The notes beneath the pieces were generated by a model that saw only the letters and a program-made list of their open reading frames with translations, was not told where the DNA came from and did not search any database. A program made the translations under genes and the position numbers. Shown here piece by piece: positions 52,052-61,624 of a stretch of DNA of 64,000 nucleotides. How positions within the stretch are numbered: position 1 is the stretch's first letter; each line of letters begins with the position of its first letter. The stretch is from Verrucomicrobiales bacterium (GTDB taxonomy: Bacteria > Verrucomicrobiota > Verrucomicrobiia > Limisphaerales > CANJXF01). Location: assembly GCA_947478865.1 (NCBI GenBank), contig CANJXF010000010.1:1-64000 (forward strand), written 5' to 3'.

Positions 52052-52897
52052 TTATTTCACGAGCGAACGCAACGTGGCGAGGTTCTCCACGTCTTCGTGC
52101 ATGTCCTTGGATTTAGGCGTTTCCAGACAGCCTGGCGTATTGTCGAAACGCGCATCATTCACGATGTGGCGAAACGCTTCTTTCCCGATTTTCCCTTCGC
52201 CAATGCCCGCGTGCCGGTCAACGCGTGAGCCGAGATCCGTTTTGGAATCATTCAAATGGAAGGCGAGAATTTGATTCAGCCCAATCAGCGAATCCACTTC
52301 CTGCATCGTGTCGTTCCAAATTTTTTCCGAGCGAATATCGTAACCAGCTTCGAAAAAATGCGCGGTATCCAAACAGATTCCGAGTCGTTGCGGCTTTTTG
52401 ACTCGTTCGAAAACAGCAGCGAGATGCTCCACCTTGTGACCGAGACAACTCCCCTGCCCGGCGGTATTTTCAAGGGCGATTCGCACCGGAGAGAGCTTCG
52501 TCGCGGCGAACGCTTCATCGAGACCAGCGGCAATTTGCGCGAGGCACGCCTCTTCGCCGGAGCCAAGATGCGCGCCGGGATGCATCACCAAGAATGGAAT
52601 CCCAAGATCGGTGGCGAAGTTGATTTCCTGAACAAGGGACTTGATGGATTTTTCCCGGTTGTCCGAAGGGGGCGCACCCAGATTAATCAAATACCCGGTG
52701 TGGCCAAAAATGCAGGAGAACTTTTGCGCGGCTAATTCATTCGCGTAGAGAGCGATGTCATTTGGCGCATAAGGTTTGCCAAACCATTGCATGTTGTTCT
52801 TGACGAAAAGCTGGACGGTTTCACAACCGATCGACGCACCGCGTTCAAGGGCCTTCCAGACGCCGCCGCCGGTGGACATGTGTGCGCCGAATTTCAC
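52052..52897 (-). CDS. nfo: Deoxyribonuclease IV (GTG start at 52897)
   Basis: VKFGAHMSTGGGVWKAL; LGICLDTAHFFEAGYDI; AFHLNDSKTDLGSRVDRHAGIGEGKIG. Confidence 0.94.
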   Translation of the reverse strand: MKFGAHMSTGGGVWKALERGASIGCETVQLFVKNNMQWFGKPYAPNDIALYANELAAQKFSCIFGHTGYLINLGAPPSDNREKSIKSLVQEINFATDLGIPFLVMHPGAHLGSGEEACLAQIAAGLDEAFAATKLSPVRIALENTAGQGSCLGHKVEHLAAVFERVKKPQRLGICLDTAHFFEAGYDIRSEKIWNDTMQEVDSLIGLNQILAFHLNDSKTDLGSRVDRHAGIGEGKIGKEAFRHIVNDARFDNTPGCLETPKSKDMHEDVENLATLRSLVK

Positions 52898-52907
52898 AAC
52901 GCGAGTG

Positions 52908-52999
52908 CAAACATCGACCAACCAATATTGAACAACCAACGTCGACGAGGGGGTTCCGCTCGATGTTCAGGGTTCGCTGTTGCCTGCTCGATGTTCATT
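52908..52999. repeat. Short interspersed repeat/palindrome built from GCTCGATGTTCA units
   Basis: GCTCGATGTTCA at 52958-52969 and 52986-52997 (28-bp period), inverted AACATCGA at 52910-52917; minus-strand translation MNIEQATANPEHRAEPPRRRWLFNIGWSMF. Confidence 0.6.
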
Positions 53000-53002
53000 G
53001 CC

Positions 53003-54214
53003 TTATAGCTTTTCCGGCTCTTGCAACAACGCCGCGATACGCGCCAGCAACCGTCCGGCACCGCCACCATCGAGAACGCGATGATCGAAACTCAAGGTCA
53101 AATTCGCCTCAGTAATCGGGACAAATTGTTGTTTCTCATCGCTCCAACTCGGGACGCGTTTGCCTGCGCCCATGCCCAAAACCAGCGTTTGTTCAGGCAA
53201 CGGAATCGGCGTGGCCCAGGTCAAACCAAAGGTGCCAAAATTGGTAACCGTCGCGATCGAGCCTCCGGTTGCGTCGAGCGGCAATTTTCGTTCGCGCGCG
53301 AAATCAACGAGTTCTTTGTAGCGTCCTAAAAGCTCACTCAGCGGCCGTTTGTCGGCGTTGCGCAAAACGGGAACAAGAACCCCGTCTTCCGCCTCCACCG
53401 CGAATCCAATGTCAATCGATGGCGGATGCACGATCTTGCTCCCGATGAGCCTTCCGGCGGGCGCGCTGTTTTCCGACAGCGCAATGGCGAGCGCGCGCAA
53501 CGCATAAAGCGCGGGGCCAGCCTTGGTCGAGGAAGACTTGCGATGGCTCAGCAACGGATCCAAACAAAACGGCAGCGCGACCGTGGCCAGAGGGCGAGTC
53601 CAGCTTCGGCGCATCGCATCAGCAACTGCAATACGCATCGACGACGCAGAACTGAGTTGGTGCTTTTCGAGACCGGAAATAAATTTTTCAAAATCCTCGA
53701 TCGTCACGCGTCCGGCATGGCCGCTGCCTGCCACTCCGGCCAAATCGGCGGCATGCAATCCCAATTCATTCATGCGCGCCTTCATCCGCGGCGACATGTA
53801 GCTCGCTCCGCCGACAGACGCAGGAACCGGCAAACCACGAACGGTGGGTTCCACCTGATATTTCATCGTCGCAACCGGACCTGCTCCGACCTCGCCATTG
53901 GGGGAATCGGATTTTTCCGCGCCGTTGGTCGGGCTGGCATCACTGCTCAGCCCAAGCCGGAGCGCATCTTCCTTGCTGAGCTTGATAAATCCCAGGGCCG
54001 CACCGACGGCGTAACTCTCATTCAACTTGGCGCTTATCTCATGGACCGTTCCAGGGCACGGAGCCGTCACGTTCATCGTTGCCTTGTTGGTTTCGACCTC
54101 GATGACGTCCTGGTCGGCGGCGACCTTGTCTCCAACTTTGACGAGGAAGTTTATGATTGTTGCCTCGGCGATGGATTCGCCGAGCTGCGGCATGATGATG
54201 GGGATTTGCGGCAT
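53003..54214 (-). CDS. 2-oxoacid dehydrogenase E2 (dihydrolipoyl acyltransferase)
   Basis: Lipoyl domain MPQLGESIAEATIINFLVKVGDKVAADQDVIEVETNKATMNV; PSBD; catalytic LSFDHRVLDGGGAGRLL. Confidence 0.94.
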   Translation of the reverse strand: MPQIPIIMPQLGESIAEATIINFLVKVGDKVAADQDVIEVETNKATMNVTAPCPGTVHEISAKLNESYAVGAALGFIKLSKEDALRLGLSSDASPTNGAEKSDSPNGEVGAGPVATMKYQVEPTVRGLPVPASVGGASYMSPRMKARMNELGLHAADLAGVAGSGHAGRVTIEDFEKFISGLEKHQLSSASSMRIAVADAMRRSWTRPLATVALPFCLDPLLSHRKSSSTKAGPALYALRALAIALSENSAPAGRLIGSKIVHPPSIDIGFAVEAEDGVLVPVLRNADKRPLSELLGRYKELVDFARERKLPLDATGGSIATVTNFGTFGLTWATPIPLPEQTLVLGMGAGKRVPSWSDEKQQFVPITEANLTLSFDHRVLDGGGAGRLLARIAALLQEPEKL

Positions 54215-54218
54215 AAAT

Positions 54219-55184
54219 TTAGTTCTGCAGCAGGTTTCGAACAGCGGACATGATACTGCGGGCCGTCGGTCGATGAGCCGCCCAGAGATTCGGATGAAAC
54301 GGAACCGGCGTGTCTTTGGCGTTGAGGCGTTGCGGAGCGACGTCGAGCAAATCGAACGCCTCGGTCGCAACACGCGCAATGACTTCCGCCGTCACTCCAC
54401 CGAATGGAAACGTTTCGCCGACGCAGAGCAATTTTCCGGTGCGCGCGACGGAAGCGATGACAGTATCCGTATCGAGCGGTTTAACGGAACGGAGATCAAC
54501 GACTTCGATTTCCGTGCCTTCAGTGGCCAATTCTTCGGCAACGGCCAGCGCTTCGTGCAGCATCGCGCTGTAGGTGACGATGGTCAGATCGCGACCAGGC
54601 CGTGCAATGCGTGCTTTGCCCACCGGCATCGCTTCACTCGGCAATTTCTCCGCCTTGAGATGGTAATAAAGATATTTATGCTCGCAGAAAATAACCGGGT
54701 CATCAATCGCGACGGCTTCGAGCAACATGCTGTAAGCGTCTTCCACGGTGCCGGGGGTCATGACAATCAGCCCCGGATAATGCGCGTAAAGCGCTTCCAT
54801 ATTCTGGCTGTGAAATGGTCCACTTCCCGAGGTGCCGCCCGATGGCAAACGAATCGTGATCGGACACGAAACATTGGTCCGCCAAAACAGAGATGCGGCG
54901 TTGTTGATGATCTGATTGAGGCCAACGGTGGAAAAATCCGCGAATTGAATTTCGATGATCGGACGCATCCCTTCAATTGCCGCGCCGACGGCGGAACCGA
55001 TCATCGCATCTTCGCTGATGGGCGCGTCGATCACGCGTCCGGGAAATTCCTGGGCGAGATTCTTCGTCGCTTTGAAAGCGCCGCCAAACGAACCCACGTC
55101 TTGGCCGTAAATAAAAACTCGGGGATCGTCCGCCAGGGCTTTGGCCTGCGCCTCACGGATCGCTTCCAGGTAGGTGATACTCAT
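54219..55184 (-). CDS. 2-oxoacid dehydrogenase E1 beta subunit
   Basis: MSITYLEAIREAQAKALADDPRVFIYGQDVG...FPGRVIDAPISEDAMIGSAVGAAIEGMRPI. Confidence 0.95.
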   Translation of the reverse strand: MSITYLEAIREAQAKALADDPRVFIYGQDVGSFGGAFKATKNLAQEFPGRVIDAPISEDAMIGSAVGAAIEGMRPIIEIQFADFSTVGLNQIINNAASLFWRTNVSCPITIRLPSGGTSGSGPFHSQNMEALYAHYPGLIVMTPGTVEDAYSMLLEAVAIDDPVIFCEHKYLYYHLKAEKLPSEAMPVGKARIARPGRDLTIVTYSAMLHEALAVAEELATEGTEIEVVDLRSVKPLDTDTVIASVARTGKLLCVGETFPFGGVTAEVIARVATEAFDLLDVAPQRLNAKDTPVPFHPNLWAAHRPTARSIMSAVRNLLQN

Positions 55185-55186
55185 AG

Positions 55187-56218
55187 TCAGATCCCGTTGT
55201 GCATTTCGACCAGGTGCGTGGAGGAAATCGCCTGCCAGTTTTCTTTGAATGGATCGGGTCCCGGCTCGCGTTGCACCAAGGCCACCGCTTCCTCGATCTT
55301 TTGATGAAACTCGTCTCTCCAGCGATCGATCAAATCCGAGTCTGCCCAGTTTTGTTTCACCAATTGCTCCTCGGCGACTTTCAAACAATCACGGCCGAGC
55401 GTAGATTTTTTCAATTTCGGGTCGATGTAGTGCGCGTCATCATGTTCACCGTGGCCGCATAGGCGTAAAAGTTTTGCGATAATCAATTGAGGCCCTGCGC
55501 CGTTCCTGGCGTTTTCCACCGCGCCGCCAATAACCTTCAGACACGCCGTCAAATCGGTGCCGTCCACCGCGTGGCCATCGACGCCGTAGCCAATTGCTTT
55601 GTCGATCAAATCGTCACAGGCAAATTGGCGCGAACTAGGGGTTGAGTAAGCGTATTGATTGTTGGCCACGACCAAAATGAGCGGAAGCTTTTCAACCGCA
55701 GCTTGATTGAGCGCTTCATGAAATGCACCCGTCGAGGTTCCGCCTTCGCCTATGCAAGTCGCACCGACCCCCTCGCGTTTTTGAAAACGCCGTGCCATCA
55801 ACATTCCGTTGACGACTGGGATCATCGCACCCAAATGGCTGATCATCGGCACCAAGCCTTCTTTCGGCCGGCCGCGATGCACATTGCCGTCGCGCCCGCG
55901 CATGGGGCCAAGCGAAGAACCGAAATAGGTGCGAACGGCGTCGAGAATCGGTTCACCAAAAGCCAACCGGCCAGACAAATCCCGAATCAGCGGGGCGAAA
56001 ACATCTCCCTTCCGCAGCGACATGCCCACCGAGACGCTGACCGCTTCCTGGCCGCGCCCGAGAAAGACGCCTCCGTGTATTTTGCCGCCGCGATACAGCG
56101 TTGCGAATTTCTCGTCGAGGAGCCGGCCGAATAACATCCAGCGGAACGCTTGGGTAAACTGCTCGCACGGAGAAGAAACTTTCGCGGTCGCTTCCAGGCT
56201 AACGAGAGTTTGAGGCAT
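55187..56218 (-). CDS. 2-oxoacid dehydrogenase E1 alpha subunit
   Basis: RGGKIHGGVFLGRGQEAVSVSVGMSLRKGDVFAPLIRD; CIGEGGTSTGAFHEALNQAAVEKLPLILVVANNQYAYSTP (ThDP motif). Confidence 0.95.
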   Translation of the reverse strand: MPQTLVSLEATAKVSSPCEQFTQAFRWMLFGRLLDEKFATLYRGGKIHGGVFLGRGQEAVSVSVGMSLRKGDVFAPLIRDLSGRLAFGEPILDAVRTYFGSSLGPMRGRDGNVHRGRPKEGLVPMISHLGAMIPVVNGMLMARRFQKREGVGATCIGEGGTSTGAFHEALNQAAVEKLPLILVVANNQYAYSTPSSRQFACDDLIDKAIGYGVDGHAVDGTDLTACLKVIGGAVENARNGAGPQLIIAKLLRLCGHGEHDDAHYIDPKLKKSTLGRDCLKVAEEQLVKQNWADSDLIDRWRDEFHQKIEEAVALVQREPGPDPFKENWQAISSTHLVEMHNGI

Positions 56219-56262
56219 GAGAATATTTAAGCGGATTTGCGGAGTTAGTGTAAATAATTGTT

Positions 56263-56550
56263 TCAGTGGCCGGCGCGAATTGTGACGTCGCCGCCTTTGA
56301 CTTTCACCACGCAGGTGAGCCGATATTTCTCCGGGTCTTTGTTCCAGGCATCGAGCACATCCAGCTCTTCGTCCGAAGGCGGCTCCAGGTTTTCCATCCC
56401 GCTGACCACTTCCACGACGCAGGTGCCGCATGAGCAATTAAAACAGCCCGCTTCCATCTCGACGCCTGCTTTTTCGCCTGCATCCAACAACGTTTCGCCC
56501 ACCGGAACTTCGGCGGACTTGTTGGCTGGCAGAACGGTAACTTTCGGCAT
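56263..56550 (-). CDS. 2Fe-2S ferredoxin
   Basis: AGCFNCSCGTCVVEV...YRLTC cysteine spacing. Confidence 0.92.
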   Translation of the reverse strand: MPKVTVLPANKSAEVPVGETLLDAGEKAGVEMEAGCFNCSCGTCVVEVVSGMENLEPPSDEELDVLDAWNKDPEKYRLTCVVKVKGGDVTIRAGH

Positions 56551-56665
56551 AACGAAAAAATATTTCAATTTTCAGAAGTAGCAATACTCAATCCCGACAT
56601 TCTCCTGATCTGCCTCTCGCGCAGCGGCTTTGACATTTTTTCTCCCCGCAACTAGCGTTCTGCGC

Positions 56666-57151
56666 ATGGAATCACTTCACGCCCCGTGGCGGATCCAATA
56701 TATTCTCGCGCCAAAAAATCCTCAGGACGAATCGTTGTTCGCCCGGATTGCGCAGTCGCCCAACGACGAGGAAAACTACGTCGTGGCGCGCGACCGGACT
56801 TGTTACGCTTTGCTCAATCGCTTTCCTTACACGGGCGGACATTTGCTCGTTGTTCCCTATAAACAAACGCCGGATTTCAACCAGCTGACCGACGAGGAAA
56901 TGACCGACTTGATGAAGCTGACGCGCCGCTGCCAAAATGCGTTATCAAGAGTCATGAAGCCCGACGGATTCAACATTGGTGTTAATTTAGGGAAAGTTGC
57001 CGGCGCCGGAATTTTGGAACATTTGCATATTCACATTGTGCCGCGCTGGAACGGCGACACAAATTTCATGCCGGTGATCGCGAACACGACAGTCTTGCCG
57101 GAGGCGTTGTTGGACCTCGCTAAAAAACTTCGCGAAGCCCTGGCGGTTTGA
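56666..57151 (+). CDS. HIT-family protein
   Basis: GGHLLVVPYKQT...GAGILEHLHIHIVPRWNGDTNFMPV. Confidence 0.94.
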   Translation: MESLHAPWRIQYILAPKNPQDESLFARIAQSPNDEENYVVARDRTCYALLNRFPYTGGHLLVVPYKQTPDFNQLTDEEMTDLMKLTRRCQNALSRVMKPDGFNIGVNLGKVAGAGILEHLHIHIVPRWNGDTNFMPVIANTTVLPEALLDLAKKLREALAV

Positions 57152-57170
57152 ACTTAGATTGGAACACGAC

Positions 57171-58136
57171 ATGCCTACTGAAACTCTTTACTTTGAAAAC
57201 GAGCGCCTTGCGCAACAGCTCTTCGACAACGATCCAAAAAACCTTCATGCGCTCGAGTTAGACCTGAACGTCAAAGCAACTTCGCGCGAAGGCTGGATCA
57301 AGCTCGACGGCACGGCCGAAGATATTCAGCGCGCCAAACAATTGTTCCATCTGCTCGAGGGATCAATCAAAGCGGGCACGCCGATTCGCAATCGGGAATT
57401 TGCCCAGGCGCTCAGCGTCGTAAAAAACGAAGGGGTTGAAGCGCTCAAAGGTCTTTATTCCGAAAAAATTCAGACCTCGATCAAGAAGTCCGCGGTTACG
57501 CCACGAACCCTTGGCCAAAAACAATATGTTCAAGCGATTCGGCAACATGACGTCACCTTCGGCATTGGCCCGGCTGGAACCGGGAAAACGTATTTAGCCA
57601 TGGCGATGGCCGTGGCGGCATTGAAGGAGGAAAAAGTTTCGAGAATCGTTTTGACAAGGCCCGCCGTTGAAGCCGGTGAAGCGCTTGGCTTTTTGCCCGG
57701 CGATCTTTTGGAGAAAATCACGCCCTACCTGCGCCCGCTCTACGATGCACTGCACGACATGATGCCGGTGGACGAGATCCAAAAAAATATGGAGCGCGGC
57801 GTCATTGAAATCGCCCCTCTGGCCTACATGCGCGGTCGCACCCTTAACCACGCGTTTATCATTCTGGATGAGGCGCAAAACACGACTGCCGAGCAAATGC
57901 TCATGTTTCTCACCCGCCTTGGCTTCAGCTCGAAGGTCATTATCACGGGCGACCCGACGCAAATTGATTTGCCGTCTCACAAACAATCCGGGCTGGTGGA
58001 AGCAATCCGCGCGCTTAGAAAAGTGGAAGGTATCGCGATTTCGGAATTCACCAAACGCGACGTGGTGCGACATCCGCTCGTGCAGCGGATCATCGGCGCT
58101 TACGAGGAACATCGTGGCACGGGAAAGAATCCATGA
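57171..58136 (+). CDS. PhoH-family ATPase
   Basis: TFGIGPAGTGKTYLAMAMAV; LTRPAVEAGEALGFLPGDLLEKITPYLRPLYDAL; ILDEAQNTTAEQMLMFLTRLG. Confidence 0.96.
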   Translation: MPTETLYFENERLAQQLFDNDPKNLHALELDLNVKATSREGWIKLDGTAEDIQRAKQLFHLLEGSIKAGTPIRNREFAQALSVVKNEGVEALKGLYSEKIQTSIKKSAVTPRTLGQKQYVQAIRQHDVTFGIGPAGTGKTYLAMAMAVAALKEEKVSRIVLTRPAVEAGEALGFLPGDLLEKITPYLRPLYDALHDMMPVDEIQKNMERGVIEIAPLAYMRGRTLNHAFIILDEAQNTTAEQMLMFLTRLGFSSKVIITGDPTQIDLPSHKQSGLVEAIRALRKVEGIAISEFTKRDVVRHPLVQRIIGAYEEHRGTGKNP

Positions 58137-58597
58137 GCCAACTCGCCTTGCGCAATCGCCAGAAAACACGCGCTGTGGACACGCGGCTCTTGCGCAAAAT
58201 CGTGCTCTTTACGTTGAAGAATATTCTGCACGAACCTAAGTTTGAACTCGGCATTCACCTCATCGGCGCGGATGAAATGGCTAGGGTCAACGAAACCTTT
58301 CTGCAACACAAAGGTTCCACTGACGTCATCACCTTCGATCACAGCGAACTTCAGGCAAATAGCGGATTGCATGGTGAACTTTTTATCTCCATCGACGACG
58401 CAGTAGCACAGGCCAAGGAATTCCAGACCAGTTGGCAATCCGAATTGGCCCGATACATCGTGCACGGCTTATTGCATTTGCAGGGTTACGATGATTTGGA
58501 TTTGGTTTCGCGAAAAAAAATGAAACGAGTTGAGGAAAGCTCGCTAAAATTGCTCGCTGCGGAATTCCCCCTCCGCCAACTGCAGCGCAAATTATGA
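58133..58597 (+). CDS. ybeY: Endoribonuclease YbeY (rRNA maturation factor)
   Basis: NETFLQHKGSTDVITFDHSE; ARYIVHGLLHLQGYDD. Confidence 0.95.
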   Translation: MSQLALRNRQKTRAVDTRLLRKIVLFTLKNILHEPKFELGIHLIGADEMARVNETFLQHKGSTDVITFDHSELQANSGLHGELFISIDDAVAQAKEFQTSWQSELARYIVHGLLHLQGYDDLDLVSRKKMKRVEESSLKLLAAEFPLRQLQRKL

Positions 58598-59277
58598 AAG
58601 AATCCAATTTTCTGGACCGGGTTCAGGCTAACTTCCTCGCCGGCCTCGTGATTATTTTCCCCGCGGTTGTTTCCGTTGCCGTTCTTGTATGGCTTTTCGG
58701 AACCGTGTCGCACTTAACCGACGTTCTGCTCGTGCTTGTTCCAAAAGAGTGGACGCACGCAGACCATGGAAAAGGTCCCATGTTTTGGTACTGGAGCCTC
58801 GTCGCGCTCGTGCTGACGATTGGACTGGTCTGCCTGGTTGGCCGATGTGCCCGGAATTTTTTCGGACGCCGAATCATCCAATTGGTGGATGCCATTCTGC
58901 TCCGAGTTCCATTGCTCAACAAAATCTACTCAACGATCAAACAGGTTAACGAAGCGTTCTCGAGCAATAAATCCTCGTTCAAGCAAGTTGTGCTCGTGAA
59001 ATTCCCGCACGGCGATTGTTACTCCATGGGTTTTGTGACTGGGGAACAGAAGTTCCTGCCCGAGAAAGCCGGTGAGAAAGTTTTCAGCGTATTCATCCCA
59101 ACCACTCCAAATCCAACCTCCGGCTTTTTGATTTTTGTTCCGGCGCATGAAATAACGAACCTCAATCTCTCGGTGCCTGAAGGAATCAAGCTAATCATCA
59201 GCGCGGGCTCCATCACTCCTGATCAAGGCGTTCCGGAATCCATGTCGCCATCGACAGACCTCTCGTCGAAGACCTGA
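58594..59277 (+). CDS. DUF502 membrane protein
   Basis: NFLAGLVIIFPAVVSVAVLVWLFGTV; LLNKIYSTIKQVNEAF; VFIPTTPNPTSGFLIFVP. Confidence 0.94.
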   Translation: MKESNFLDRVQANFLAGLVIIFPAVVSVAVLVWLFGTVSHLTDVLLVLVPKEWTHADHGKGPMFWYWSLVALVLTIGLVCLVGRCARNFFGRRIIQLVDAILLRVPLLNKIYSTIKQVNEAFSSNKSSFKQVVLVKFPHGDCYSMGFVTGEQKFLPEKAGEKVFSVFIPTTPNPTSGFLIFVPAHEITNLNLSVPEGIKLIISAGSITPDQGVPESMSPSTDLSSKT

Positions 59278-59283
59278 CCCTAA

Positions 59284-59913
59284 ATGGACGAAAAAACTTC
59301 CGGCTTGATCCTCCGCCTTCGGCCTCTTACCGAGACAAGCCTGATCGTCTGCTGGCTAACCCCGAATCTCGGGCGAATCTCAACCGTGGCCAAAGGGGCG
59401 CGTCGGCCAAAATCGCCGTATCGCGGAAAGCTCGATTTGTTCTATCGGGCTGATTTCAGTTTTCAGCGAAGTCATCGCTCCGAGTTGCATAATCTGCGCG
59501 AAGTCGTTCTAAGAGAAACGCACAGCGGACTGCGCCAGGAACTCGGCTATGTGCAACAGGCCAGTTACTGCTCGTCGTTGATTGAGCAGGCCACTGAAAC
59601 AGAAACGCCGCTGGAAAATATTTTCCCGCTGGCATCGGAGTTTCTAAATCATCTTCCGACGCGCCCGCCCGAACCGCTGAACGTCTTTGCTTTTGAAATC
59701 AAGCTGCTGAACGAGCTAGGTCTCAAACCGGACCTGGCTCAAGAACCGCTCAGCCCCGGAGCAAAACAAATTCTTCAAAAAGCGTCGGAACTGAATTGGC
59801 CGAGCCTTTCGCGCCTGAAGTTGAGCGATGCACAGGCGAAGGAAATCAGCAGTTTCCTGCGCGGACTCTGGGTGCTGCACCTTGGCAAAATTCCCCGAGG
59901 CCGAACGGTCTGA
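59284..59913 (+). CDS. recO: DNA repair protein RecO
   Basis: MDEKTSGLILRLRPLTETSLIVCWLTPNLGRISTVAKGARRPKSPYRGKLDLFYRADFSFQRS. Confidence 0.9.
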   Translation: MDEKTSGLILRLRPLTETSLIVCWLTPNLGRISTVAKGARRPKSPYRGKLDLFYRADFSFQRSHRSELHNLREVVLRETHSGLRQELGYVQQASYCSSLIEQATETETPLENIFPLASEFLNHLPTRPPEPLNVFAFEIKLLNELGLKPDLAQEPLSPGAKQILQKASELNWPSLSRLKLSDAQAKEISSFLRGLWVLHLGKIPRGRTV

Positions 59914-59946
59914 AATTCTCCCAAAGGAAGTTGGATGACTCTCGAC

Positions 59947-60675
59947 TTACTCCCTGTGCAGCCGAAAAAATTGCTGCGGACGATCCAGCGTAATGGTCAG
60001 AGAAAAATCTGCACCAGCCGTGGCCGGAATATTTGTGACTGATTCCCAGTTCGTCGTCAGGGAGATGGCGGATTGCAAATTCCAATTCGCCGCGTTGGTC
60101 GTCCACGAAAGCGTTGCGTGCTGCGGGTCAACTTGGGTGATGCTGACTTTCGGCGGAGGCGGACTCGGCGTGAAACTCAGGGCAAACGGCGCGCTATCTG
60201 GATAGACACCGTTTAGATCACGCAATTTTAGGGTCAACCAATAGACGTTACCCTGCGTGCCGTTCACTATGTTCCAGACCGGATGCGTATCAAAAGGGAA
60301 CGCACCAACATAAAATGTTTCACCAATTCCCATGTAGCCTGATCCGGTATCGTTCCACACTTCAACGCCCGAATCTTTTGCCACAAGGATGAATCGAAAA
60401 TCCGCGGCGTTCGACAATTGGAAAAAGTCGTTCGTCGCATCATCAAGAATGGTGGAGTGAAGCGCCACTTCTCCAGTCGCGTGACCCGAAATTCCAGGAA
60501 AAACTGATGCAGGAAGTTCGATCGGCTGCGCGAAGTCGAGGTCAAGCTTGATTTCGCCTGCGGCGCTCCGGCCAACAAGAATTACTACCTCCTCGTGGGC
60601 TAGCGCCTCCGCCGCACGCAATGCCAGGATGATCGAAAATATCCACCAGCAAACACACGTTCGAACCAAATACAT
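59947..60675 (-). CDS. Secreted hypothetical protein
   Basis: Signal peptide; GRSAAGEIKLDLDFAQPIELPASVFPGISG; C-terminal immunoglobulin-like segment. Confidence 0.75.
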   Translation of the reverse strand: MYLVRTCVCWWIFSIILALRAAEALAHEEVVILVGRSAAGEIKLDLDFAQPIELPASVFPGISGHATGEVALHSTILDDATNDFFQLSNAADFRFILVAKDSGVEVWNDTGSGYMGIGETFYVGAFPFDTHPVWNIVNGTQGNVYWLTLKLRDLNGVYPDSAPFALSFTPSPPPPKVSITQVDPQHATLSWTTNAANWNLQSAISLTTNWESVTNIPATAGADFSLTITLDRPQQFFRLHRE

Positions 60676-60778
60676 AGAACCGAATCAGTTGTCGAATTCC
60701 GAGCGGTTGAGAGATGGGCTCAACGACCGATGAATTCACCGGCGTTGCGCACAGATGGGGTTGAGTCTTTTCGAGCGA

Positions 60779-61372
60779 TTACGACTTGTTAATGCGTCTT
60801 CTGTTCCAGGCGCTTCCTGCGATTCCAAGGGTTCCCAAACCTGCTAAAGCAATCGTGCTCGGTTCCGGAACAGGAACGAGAAACCCTCGGATTTCTCCCC
60901 CTCCAAAAGTCGTGGAATGTATGTTCCAATAAGCTTTACCATCGGCCATCGCAGTCCCCAGCGCAGTCTCGGCTCCAGAGGTTGTTCCACCATTGGCTGT
61001 AATGTAGGCGCCATTCCAACTCGAAGCCAAAGTTAAATCCAGCGTGGTGGAATAAGAACCGGAACTAACACCAATAGGAAAGCCCGCAAAATATGGGGTC
61101 GTTGTCGCGACTCCAGCCGTTCCAGCAAACGGCGCCGCCGTCCCAGCATGGATATGAGAAGCCGTCGTTGTCCCAGTCAGCCCGGAGAAGGAAACCTGGA
61201 TTTGAAGTGAGTGCGTCACGTTATCATAATTCACAGTTCCAGAGCCGAAGCCGGGTGAAGCATTGACAGGAGATTCGCTGAGTCCGTCGAGCGTGACACT
61301 GTACTGAACGAGCGCGCCCTGAACTGACATAAGACTTCCCATGGTCAAAACTGAAAGGAGGATCTTTTTCAT
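60779..61372 (-). CDS. CHRD-domain protein with PEP-CTERM sorting signal
   Basis: YSVTLDGLSESPVNASPGFGSGTVNYD...ASHIHAGTAAPFAGTAGV...GGGEIRGFL; VPEPSTIALAGLGTLGIAGSAWNRRRINKS. Confidence 0.93.
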   Translation of the reverse strand: MKKILLSVLTMGSLMSVQGALVQYSVTLDGLSESPVNASPGFGSGTVNYDNVTHSLQIQVSFSGLTGTTTASHIHAGTAAPFAGTAGVATTTPYFAGFPIGVSSGSYSTTLDLTLASSWNGAYITANGGTTSGAETALGTAMADGKAYWNIHSTTFGGGEIRGFLVPVPEPSTIALAGLGTLGIAGSAWNRRRINKS

Positions 61373-61624
61373 ACTTTTTCTCTAACTCTCTACGTTGTTT
61401 TAGTTTTTTTGCCGGCGCAACTTGGCCTTCCTGCCAGGTGGCAGAGGTGTCAGTGAGAACCGCTGACAATGTGAGGAGTGAATTCTGTTTTTGTTCCCCC
61501 TTTTCTTGAAATTTTTCCGAGCGCGAGTCGAAGTAGATCAAACTGGAAGAGACGCCAGGGAAAGCGCAAAAAAACTGCGACTAGATGAATCGTTATCGAA
61601 GCCTGCGACTGCGATATCCAGGAG

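Noticed and set aside
54027-55304. 425-aa + strand ORF antisense to E1 beta/E2
   Set aside because: Spans two certain genes on the other strand; shadow ORF.
61405-61450. Possible sigma-54 promoter before the PEP-CTERM gene (CTGGCAGGAAGGCCAAGTTGC)
   Set aside because: GG-to-GC spacing is wrong (11 or more instead of 10 nt).
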